64,000 bases of DNA from contig JAVWJP010000003.1 in NCBI GenBank assembly GCA_036638975.1, positions 1 through 64,000 of the forward strand, given 5' to 3'. Below are positions 53,215 through 59,075 of the stretch, in pieces; the first letter of the stretch is position 1; each line of letters starts with the position of its first letter. A program made the position numbers and the translations under genes. The notes under the pieces were generated by a model. The model saw nothing but the letters and a program-made list of their open reading frames with translations. It was not told where the DNA came from and ran no database searches. The DNA comes from JAVWJP01 sp036638975. Its GTDB lineage: Bacteria > Bacillota > Clostridia > Oscillospirales > Ruminococcaceae.

Positions 53215-53248
53215 TTAAAGAAGCCCCCTTTTTTATAAAACACGCAGC

Positions 53249-53728
53249 TTACACCTTTGTTTCAAGCATAGGACCGCTGCCCTTGTTCTCTTTTACACGC
53301 ATATAAGCGCTTGCCGGCGTGGTGTCTGTGCTGCGTGGCTCTAGCTCTATGTTAAGACGGCGCATATTTGCGCTTGCTATATCTACAGATTTTTCATTGC
53401 GCTGCTTAATGTCCTCTACAGAGCCTTGTATGCGTAAAAAGAGCACACGAAGCCGCTCTTTTTCTTCATCTGGCGCGTTTTCGATAATCTCGCTGAAGGT
53501 TTTGCCGCCGCACCCCGCGCGTTCTTGCAGCTTTATACGCTGCTGCTCCATGTTTTCAAGCTTCATTGCATTTGCCTGTGCCACCGATATTGCGTGTTCT
53601 ATGCGCGGTAGCTCGTTTGAGATTAACGCACGAACCTTTTCGGTTTCACTGCTTGCCATGTGAGAAGTGAAATCTGCATATTCTTCAAAAAAGCCAACCA
53701 GCTCGTTAAAGCCTACAGAGCCGTTCAT
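53249..53728 (-). CDS. flgN: Export chaperone FlgN
   Basis: FlgN escorts FlgK and FlgL to the exporter. The 159-residue helical protein fits FlgN in length and position between flgM and flgK; conserved points include LENMEQQRIKLQERAGCGGK and FSEIIENAPDEEKERLRVLF. I start at ATG 53728 after AAGGTGAT. Confidence 0.85.
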   Translation of the reverse strand: MNGSVGFNELVGFFEEYADFTSHMASSETEKVRALISNELPRIEHAISVAQANAMKLENMEQQRIKLQERAGCGGKTFSEIIENAPDEEKERLRVLFLRIQGSVEDIKQRNEKSVDIASANMRRLNIELEPRSTDTTPASAYMRVKENKGSGPMLETKV

Positions 53729-53745
53729 GGCATCACCTTCCATTT

Positions 53746-54045
53746 TTAAATATCAAGCCCCAGCGCACCCAAGATAGAGTCTGCAATAGCCTCTGACGGT
53801 ACGTTGTATTCGTTTTTTTCTACAGCTGCTTTAAGCGCTTCTATTTTGGCGCGCGAAGCAGGCTTGTCAAGCTGAGAGCTTATCTCTTGTGTCATGCGGG
53901 CAACAGCGCCGCTTTGCGTGGCTTTACCGCTTATAGAAACGGTGTCGGTTTTTGCACTTGCCTGCGCCTTTTGCGGTGCTTCTGTGCCTGCTGCGGTCTT
54001 GTATGAATTGTAGTATTGATACGCCGCGGCCGGTGAAATTTTCAT
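53746..54045 (-). CDS. flgM: Anti-sigma-28 factor FlgM
   Basis: FlgM holds FliA inactive until it is exported through the finished hook. The 99-residue protein has a disordered N-terminus (KISPAAAYQYYNSYKTAAGT) and the sigma-binding C-terminal part (DTVSISGKATQSGAVARMTQ, RAKIEALKAAVEKNEYNVPS, EAIADSILGAL). A sigma-D-like promoter upstream would give the usual feedback. Confidence 0.92.
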   Translation of the reverse strand: MKISPAAAYQYYNSYKTAAGTEAPQKAQASAKTDTVSISGKATQSGAVARMTQEISSQLDKPASRAKIEALKAAVEKNEYNVPSEAIADSILGALGLDI

Positions 54046-54101
54046 AGGTGTCGGCCTCCTTTAAAAATAATTTATAGCATTTGTTAATTTGTCTACTTAC
54101 C

Positions 54102-54128
54102 TATTCGTACGATATTCTTAAAACTTAA
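54102..54128 (-). promoter_or_regulatory. Sigma-D-like promoter of flgM-flgN-flgK-flgL
   Basis: TTAAGTTT (54121-54128, - strand; 7 of 8), 11 nt, TACGAATA (54102-54109). The leader to flgM is about 50 nt. The rest of the 344-nt gap to parA is AT-rich; besides the parA promoter I see only a short imperfect repeat near 54224-54245. Confidence 0.5.
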
Positions 54129-54310
54129 CCCCTTTTTTTAAGAAATTTTTAAAAACAGCAAAAATATTTTTGTAAAAGCAGTTTTATTACAAATAATTAC
54201 AAAAGAGTATTTAGATGTATATTTGACACTAGATGAAGTGTTAGACAAAACAAAAGCCACGATATTTTGTAGATTTTTTGTATTTTTGTGCTGTTTTATG
54301 CCAAAAATAC

Positions 54311-54339
54311 TTGAAAAAAAATGTTACAGCCTGTATAAT
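54311..54339 (+). promoter_or_regulatory. Sigma-A promoter of parA-comFB
   Basis: TTGAAA (54311-54316), 17 nt, TATAAT (54334-54339). The parA start lies about 45 nt past the expected transcription start. Confidence 0.75.
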
Positions 54340-54389
54340 TATATAGATGATATTCTATTTTGTAGACATTTAAAGACGGGGGTGGCACG

Positions 54390-55151
54390 ATGAGCACGGT
54401 AATATCTATGGCGAACCAAAAAGGCGGCGTAGGCAAAACCACCACCACAGGGGCACTGGCGGTAGGGCTGCACACAAAGGGCTTTAAGGTTTTGGCTATA
54501 GACCTAGACCCGCAAGGTAACCTCACCTTCAGCCTGGGCGGCGACAACGAAATAAACGCCACAATATACGATGTTTTGCGCGAGGAAGTAAAGGTACAGC
54601 ACGCCATACAGCACCTTTCGTGTACAGACCTTATCGCCGCAAATATACTTTTAAGCGGTATAGAGCTAGAGTTTACAAACACAGGGCGCGAGTTTTTGCT
54701 GCGCACCGCTCTTGCACCTATTTTGCCGCTTTACGACTATATTTTGATAGACACTCCGCCCGCCTTAGGCATACTTACCGTAAACGCATTTACCGCCTCA
54801 GACTACATTGTTGTACCCATGCTCTCAGATATATTCAGCCTGCAAGGCATAACACAGCTGCACGACACAGTAGAGCGCGTGCGCAAATATTGCAACAAGG
54901 ACATACATTTTGCGGGTATTCTGCTTAACCGCAGTAACCCGCGCACCTTGCTGTCTACAGAGATACGCGGCACTGCAAAGATGATTTCGGACACGCTTTC
55001 TATACCGCTGTTTAACACCTCTATACGCTCAAGCGTCACAATAAGCGAAGCACAGTCGCTGCAAAGCAGCCTGTTCGAGTACGCACCCACAAACATTGCG
55101 GTTAAAGACTACGCCGCATTTACAAACGAGCTTTTAAAAAGGGGGATATAA
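54390..55151 (+). CDS. ParA/Soj-family ATPase
   Basis: ParA proteins are dimerising ATPases that position DNA or protein complexes. The 253-residue product has the deviant Walker A motif NQKGGVGKTTTTGALAVGL (residues 9-27), switch I LDLDPQGNLT-like AIDLDPQGNLTFSLGG, and Walker B YILIDTPPALG. Length fits Soj or orphan ParA. It lies among filament genes, not next to parB or parS, and is followed 6 nt later by a ComFB-like gene. This cluster lacks flhF and flhG, so a role in placing flagella or chemoreceptors is possible (inference). Ribosome site GGGGGTGG. Confidence 0.9.
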   Translation: MSTVISMANQKGGVGKTTTTGALAVGLHTKGFKVLAIDLDPQGNLTFSLGGDNEINATIYDVLREEVKVQHAIQHLSCTDLIAANILLSGIELEFTNTGREFLLRTALAPILPLYDYILIDTPPALGILTVNAFTASDYIVVPMLSDIFSLQGITQLHDTVERVRKYCNKDIHFAGILLNRSNPRTLLSTEIRGTAKMISDTLSIPLFNTSIRSSVTISEAQSLQSSLFEYAPTNIAVKDYAAFTNELLKRGI

Positions 55152-55157
55152 CACAAA

Positions 55158-55607
55158 ATGCCGCGGACAAGAAAAGAAATTGACAAAGAGGCAATGTTTT
55201 ACAAAATAATGCCATCTGCAAGGCTGCCTTTAGCCGAAGTGTCCGAGGGCGGCGAGCCCCGCGAACGCGAAACCTCCTCGCAGATAAGCGGCATAGGCGC
55301 GCGCAAAAGTGTACTGGGCCCCACAAAAGAGGTGCACCTAAACGAGCAGCCCGAAACCGCCCCGCTTGTAAACTTAACCGAGCAAATGGTGGCGGATAAG
55401 CTTGACGATGCCATTACAAAATTCCACTGCTGCAAATGCGACAAATGCAAAAAAGACGTTGCCGCCATTGCGCTTAACAAGCTAAAGCCGCGCTATGTCG
55501 TTGCCGAAAAGGTAAAGGCGCTTTCTAACGAGCGCGCCGCAAGCACCGAGGTTATGACGGCTATAGTACAGGCTATTTTAATTGTAAAAGCACACCCGCG
55601 CCACTAG
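55158..55607 (+). CDS. ComFB-domain protein paired with ParA
   Basis: The 149-residue product has a basic N-terminus (MPRTRKEIDKEAMFYKIMPS), a flexible middle, and a C-terminal ComFB domain (from about 75: VADKLDDAITKFHCCKCDKC, then KKDVAAIALNKLKPRYVV). The CxxC-type cluster and the ALNKLKPRYV helix match ComFB better than the copy at 6351. The short basic N-terminal tail recalls partners that stimulate ParA ATPase. It is co-transcribed with parA; a strong terminator follows. Confidence 0.85.
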   Translation: MPRTRKEIDKEAMFYKIMPSARLPLAEVSEGGEPRERETSSQISGIGARKSVLGPTKEVHLNEQPETAPLVNLTEQMVADKLDDAITKFHCCKCDKCKKDVAAIALNKLKPRYVVAEKVKALSNERAASTEVMTAIVQAILIVKAHPRH

Positions 55608-55641
55608 CCCCCGCGCCCGCTCAAATTGCATTACAAAAAAC

Positions 55642-55678
55642 GCCGCTCTGCAAGCTTTTGCAGGGCGGCTGTCTTTTT
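55642..55678. terminator. Bidirectional terminator after comFB and the FliD-like gene
   Basis: GCCGCTCTGCAA (55642-55653) pairs with TTGCAGGGCGGC (55658-55669, one wobble); TTTTT follows at 55674-55678. The A-run at 55635-55640 gives T on the - strand. Confidence 0.85.
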
Positions 55679-55770
55679 ATGTGCTCTGTTATCTCCCCGC
55701 CCACACGAGGCATTTTGCGTGCTGCACCCCATGGGGTAATGCTATGCAGCGCGCGGTTTGTTTAGTGCTT

Positions 55771-56565
55771 TTATGCCGTGGTGTTCATAAGGTAACCTAT
55801 TGTACCCATGTTCATCATGTTAAAAGCACCGTTCTTTGCGTACAAATTCATAGAATCGTATGCGTTGCTTTGCGGTAGCTGTAAGCTGCCTTGATACTGC
55901 GGACCGTTTTGCAGCTGCTTCATAACGGCTAAGTCGTAGTTTATAAGGTTTTGCGGGCTTTGGCTTAAGCCGTCTGCGGCAACGCGCTTTGCGCTGCCTG
56001 CAATGCTGCTTAAAACATCTGTGGTAAGGTCTTTTTTGTCGCCCGTAAGGGCAGCCGTAAGTGCCTTTTTGTCAAGCGCAAGCGTACCGTCCGCTTTGCG
56101 GGTAATACCTGCCTGCCCCAGCGAGCTTTCGCTTGCAAGCGGCTTTGCCATGCGCTCTGCCTGCCTGCCGCTTCCGCTGCCGCGCCCACTGCCCGCTGTA
56201 GTTGTGGCAAGTGCCTTGTTGTAGGCATCTACCATTTCTTGCGTGGCGGTTACAGTGCTTGCTATGTTCTTTGCGGGGTCCGAGCCGGCTTCTCCTGCAA
56301 GTATTTTTGCCGCGCCGCCGCCTGCCAGAGCACCCGCCGTGTCTTTAACTTTTTCCATATCGGCTATGTACTTGTCAAGATAAGCGGCGGTGTCTTTTTT
56401 AAGTGTTTGGACAGTAGTGCTGTTACTCTGTGTACCGCCTGTCTGTCCAAGACCCGAAAGATTCTTTTTTTGCCCTATCATTGCGGCTTTCATTTGAAGC
56501 TGTGCCGTGCGGTAATCAAAATTCATGCTTGAAACCGAGCTTAATGAATTATTAAAACCAATCAT
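55771..56565 (-). CDS. Orphan protein with FliD C-terminal-like segment
   Basis: The 264-residue product starts IGFNNSLSSVSSMNFDYRTA and ends in a Met/Asn/Tyr-rich tail. The middle reads like the end of FliD: MVDAYNKALATTT, ITRKADGTLALDKKALTAAL and LSSIAGSAKRVAADGLSQSP. The FliD N-terminal signature and coiled ends are missing. It has no signal peptide, so export by the flagellar system is possible. It may be a filament- or hook-associated secreted protein next to flagellin. The family is not recognised with certainty. Ribosome site AAAGGAGG is 12 nt from the ATG. Confidence 0.6.
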   Translation of the reverse strand: MIGFNNSLSSVSSMNFDYRTAQLQMKAAMIGQKKNLSGLGQTGGTQSNSTTVQTLKKDTAAYLDKYIADMEKVKDTAGALAGGGAAKILAGEAGSDPAKNIASTVTATQEMVDAYNKALATTTAGSGRGSGSGRQAERMAKPLASESSLGQAGITRKADGTLALDKKALTAALTGDKKDLTTDVLSSIAGSAKRVAADGLSQSPQNLINYDLAVMKQLQNGPQYQGSLQLPQSNAYDSMNLYAKNGAFNMMNMGTIGYLMNTTA

Positions 56566-56638
56566 TGTTTACTGCGCCTCCTTTCATTAAAGTGGGTGGG
56601 GAGATAACAAAGCGCCAATTTATACACGAACAGCGGCA

Positions 56639-56667
56639 TTGACAGAACCGCGCACAGTTGCTATAAT
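56639..56667 (+). promoter_or_regulatory. Consensus promoter of the antisense RNA
   Basis: TTGACA (56639-56644), 17 nt, TATAAT (56662-56667), preceded by TGC: a full consensus with an extended -10. No plausible protein gene follows on this strand before a terminator at 56740-56784. Confidence 0.8.
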
Positions 56668-56673
56668 AAAAGC

Positions 56674-56784
56674 AAGAGGTAACCGTACCGCTCTTTGTGT
56701 GCGGTTGCCGCAAATAAGTTTACTGTCGGGCAATGCCCTAGTAGCTATCCTGCGTGCTTTGCAGGGTGGCTACTACTTTTTTTT
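56674..56784 (+). ncRNA. Predicted antisense RNA antitoxin (RatA-like arrangement)
   Basis: A consensus promoter and a strong terminator define an RNA of about 110 nt. Its 3' end is complementary to the stop codon region and 3' untranslated part of the holin-like toxin gene on the other strand. This convergent, 3'-overlapping layout matches the txpA/RatA type I system of Bacillus. Base pairing there would promote toxin mRNA decay. The RNA itself is predicted, not observed. Confidence 0.65.
56740..56784 (+). terminator. Terminator of the antisense RNA
   Basis: AGTAGCTATCCTGC (56740-56753) pairs with GCAGGGTGGCTACT (56761-56774) through 14 pairs, two of them wobble, followed by eight T at 56777-56784. 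Confidence 0.85.
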
Positions 56785-56862
56785 GCAATTTATGATTATA
56801 TCCAGCACTAGCGCAGCCAGTGCGATACCAAACATAAGCGCTTCATAAGTAGTCAGAGCCAT
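56773..56862 (-). CDS. Small holin-like type I toxin (Hol_Tox family)
   Basis: A 29-codon frame reads MALTTYEALMFGIALAALVL then DIIINCKKK. TTYEALM, one membrane helix and a Lys-rich tail are the marks of the putative holin-like toxin family (TxpA/Hol_Tox). AAAGGAGGTGATGG stands directly in front. The ATG at 56862 is very close to that site, so the CTG at 56854-56856, at normal distance and matching where homologues start, is an alternative start. The stop lies in the terminator of the antisense RNA. Its promoter is seen only on the far side of the assembly gap. Confidence 0.75.
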   Translation of the reverse strand: MALTTYEALMFGIALAALVLDIIINCKKK

Positions 56863-56889
56863 CACCTCCTTTCGGAGGGGCTGGCAACC

Positions 56890-56944
56890 ACACTGCTATA
56901 CGATTATCTCTTGCTATTTGCAGTATAGCAGATTTTATCGGATT
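56890..56944. repeat. Left copy of a 55-bp exact direct repeat flanking the gap
   Basis: Identical base for base to 57045-57099. It ends exactly where the N run begins. The 55-bp length equals a common assembler word size, so the two copies may be one sequence. Confidence 0.9.
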
Positions 56945-57044
56945 NNNNNNNNNNNNNNNNNNNNNNNNNNNNNNNNNNNNNNNNNNNNNNNNNNNNNNNN
57001 NNNNNNNNNNNNNNNNNNNNNNNNNNNNNNNNNNNNNNNNNNNN
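56945..57044. other. Assembly gap of 100 N
   Basis: Exactly 100 N, a conventional filler for a gap of unknown size. Both edges carry the same 55-bp sequence. An apparent reading frame across the N run has no meaning. Confidence 0.98.
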
Positions 57045-57099
57045 ACACTGCTATACGATTATCTCTTGCTATTTGCAGTATAGCAGATTTTATCGGATT
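57045..57099. repeat. Right copy of the 55-bp direct repeat
   Basis: Identical to 56890-56944. It contains the -10 box (57077-57082) of the presumed toxin promoter. Confidence 0.9.
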
Positions 57100-57106
57100 A
57101 TGTCAA
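57077..57106 (-). promoter_or_regulatory. Presumed promoter of the holin-like toxin
   Basis: TTGACA (57101-57106, - strand), 18 nt, TGC-TATACT (57077-57082). If the two 55-bp copies are one sequence, this promoter lies about 60 nt before the toxin start. With the gap taken literally it drives nothing visible. Confidence 0.6.
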
Positions 57107-57134
57107 ACAAGCTATAGGCTGTGTTTTAAATGGA

Positions 57135-57164
57135 AAAGCGCCTGCCCTGTTGGGCGGGCGCTTT
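57135..57164. terminator. Flagellin terminator
   Basis: AAAGCGCC-TGCCC and GGGCG-GGCGCTTT form a strong stem about 70 nt past the flagellin stop. Four T follow on the - strand; seven T follow a little later on the + strand. Confidence 0.65.
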
Positions 57165-57232
57165 GTGCGTTTTTTTGGGGTTTTGCTTTACCTTGCTAAT
57201 TTTGCCTTACGCTGCTAAAAGCTTAAAGTTAA

Positions 57233-58666
57233 TTAACGAAGAAGCTGCAAAACCTGCTGTGGCTGCTGGTTTGCCTGCGAAAGCATTGCCTGTGCTGCCT
57301 GTGTAAGAACGTTGTTCTTTGTAAAGTCCATCATTTCTTTTGCCATATCTACGTCGCGGATACGGCTTTCGGCTGCTGTCATGTTCTCGCTTGTTACGCC
57401 TAAGTTGTTAATGGTGTGGTCAAGACGGTTCTGTAAAGAACCAAGTGTTGAACGTGCACCGGATACCAAGCCGACTGCGCCTTTAATCTTCTCAAGAGAA
57501 CCGGCTGCAGCCTCTTGTGTGCCAAGGTCAAGACCCGAAAGCCCAAGACCTGAGGAGCTCATGTCGTTTACAGAAACTGTAACCTTGTTAAAATCGTCCG
57601 CTGTGTCGCCAACCTGCATGGTTAAGCCCTTGCCTGTTTCGGTAGAGAAGCCTACAGGGTTACCTGTAGTACCTGTGGTAATAATACCGTGTACCGCTGT
57701 TGCAGTTATAAGTGTAGCAACTGTTGCGAAGGTTTTACCGTTAGTTCCGTCTGCACCGGTTGCAAATTCAAATGTTCTGCCGCCTACTTCAACCTTGTCG
57801 CCGACTTTCCAGTTAGCATCGGTAAGGGTATATTTAGTCGATTTGTCTGCGCCGAGAGTTTCTGCGCCCAAAAGACTTGCTGCGCCTGTACCGGTTGATT
57901 TTGCAGCGGTAATTTTAGCACTTGATTTTCCGGCTGTCTGTGCTTCAAAAGAGATTACGCCGCTAGTAGCATTAGCCGTGGCTTTAAACGATTTTGCAAA
58001 CTCTGCGTCAGCATTTAGCCCATCTGCAATTAACTTACCTGCTCCTTTTGCATCAGCACCGGCAGCAAATGTTATTGAAACAGTACTGGATTTACCCTGT
58101 GAATTGGTATAGGTAAGCTCTGCACCGGTAACTGTAGCGGCAGGAGCATTACCTGCGGCATAAGAGGTTTTTGTTGCCGCTACAACTGTTTCTGTAGGCT
58201 TTGCGCCGTTAATTTTAATATTAGCGGTAAGGTTGCCTGCTGCGGCAAGAGAGCCGTCAAGAAGGTTAATGCCGTTAAAGTTTGTTGCTTTAGAGATTCT
58301 GTCAACCTCGTCTGTAAGTGCTTTAACTTCGTCCTGCACCTTTGCGCGGTCGTCGTCTTTGATAGTACCGTTAGCAGACTCTGTTGCAAGCTCTACAAGG
58401 CGGTTAAGCATAGAGTGAGTTTCGGTCAATGCACCTTCAGCGGTCTGTATAAGCGAGATACCGTCCTGTGCATTAAGCTTAGCTCTGTCAAGGCTCTTTA
58501 TTTGTGCGCGCATTTTTTCAGAGATTGCAAGACCGGCGGCGTCGTCGCCTGCACGGTTAATTTTAAAGCCTGAAGAAAGTTTTTCGAGGTTCTTTGTTAC
58601 GTTGCCTGTGTTACCACCGAGCTGACGGTGTGCGTTGAGAGCCATAATGTTATGTTGTATAATCAT
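57233..58666 (-). CDS. hag: Flagellin
   Basis: The filament subunit, 477 residues. N-terminal IIQHNIMALNAHRQLGGNTG, LEKLSSGFKINRAGDDAAGL, AISEKMRAQIKSLDRAKLNA and C-terminal LGSLQNRLDHTINNLGVTSE, NMTAAESRIRDVDMAKEMMD, LTQAAQAMLSQANQQPQQVL are the conserved D0/D1 parts. The middle (about 165-390) is a Thr/Ala/Gly-rich variable region exposed on the filament. Ribosome site GGAGG at 7 nt. A long leader with a GGA hairpin suggests CsrA control. The only flagellin gene in the window. Confidence 0.98.
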   Translation of the reverse strand: MIIQHNIMALNAHRQLGGNTGNVTKNLEKLSSGFKINRAGDDAAGLAISEKMRAQIKSLDRAKLNAQDGISLIQTAEGALTETHSMLNRLVELATESANGTIKDDDRAKVQDEVKALTDEVDRISKATNFNGINLLDGSLAAAGNLTANIKINGAKPTETVVAATKTSYAAGNAPAATVTGAELTYTNSQGKSSTVSITFAAGADAKGAGKLIADGLNADAEFAKSFKATANATSGVISFEAQTAGKSSAKITAAKSTGTGAASLLGAETLGADKSTKYTLTDANWKVGDKVEVGGRTFEFATGADGTNGKTFATVATLITATAVHGIITTGTTGNPVGFSTETGKGLTMQVGDTADDFNKVTVSVNDMSSSGLGLSGLDLGTQEAAAGSLEKIKGAVGLVSGARSTLGSLQNRLDHTINNLGVTSENMTAAESRIRDVDMAKEMMDFTKNNVLTQAAQAMLSQANQQPQQVLQLLR

Positions 58667-58673
58667 AGTGAAA

Positions 58674-58710
58674 CCTCCATGTTTTTTCTCTTTCGGCGCG
58701 TCCTTGCGCC
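58674..58710 (-). promoter_or_regulatory. Putative CsrA-binding sites in the flagellin leader
   Basis: The leader hairpin GGCGC-AAGGAC-GCGCC (58695-58710) shows GGA in its loop. A second GGA is in the ribosome site, ACATGGAGGT (58673-58682). Two such sites, one covering the Shine-Dalgarno, is the arrangement known for hag in Bacillus. Confidence 0.6.
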
Positions 58711-58851
58711 TACTCGTCTTTTTGTTTATTTTCTTCTAATGTATGTGCTGTGCGTGTACCATGTACTTTGCCGTTTTACGTGTATTCCCGTCGGGCCCGC
58801 AACGAGTTTAAACGTTCTGCGGCGAAACACCTTTTTGATGTTCTGACTTAT

Positions 58852-58878
58852 ATATCGCACATAGGGCATATAACTTAA
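58852..58878 (-). promoter_or_regulatory. Sigma-D-like promoter of flagellin
   Basis: TTAAGTTA (58871-58878, - strand; 6 of 8), 11 nt, TGCGATAT (58852-58859; 6 of 8). A second pair, TAAAGTTT (58893-58900) and GCCGGTTA (58876-58883), has better boxes but only 9 nt between them. The leader is about 180 nt. Confidence 0.5.
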
Positions 58879-58976
58879 CCGGCAAAATGTACAAACTTTA
58901 AGCTGCTTTTATATGTATATTTTAGTATGCTGCGCACAAACGGCACTGCAATACGCTTTTGTCTTGCTGCTGCCTC

Positions 58977-59005
58977 TTGCTATTGCGCGCAAAAAACCAT
59001 ATAAT
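58977..59005 (+). promoter_or_regulatory. Sigma-A promoter of valS-folC
   Basis: TTGCTA (58977-58982), 17 nt, TATAAT (59000-59005). The leader of about 65 nt is too short for a T-box, and no T-box motif is seen. Confidence 0.65.
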
Positions 59006-59075
59006 ATACGAGTACACAAAATAGGCGGCATATAGGCTTTTTACATGGCTGACTGCCGCACAGGAGGATATTATA

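Noticed and set aside
56918..57199. Apparent 93-codon frame spanning the N run
   Set aside because: It contains the 100-N gap and mirrors the repeated flanks, so it is not a gene.
58860..59075. T-box riboswitch before valS
   Set aside because: The leader is only about 65 nt and has no T-box or specifier stem; a plain promoter explains it.
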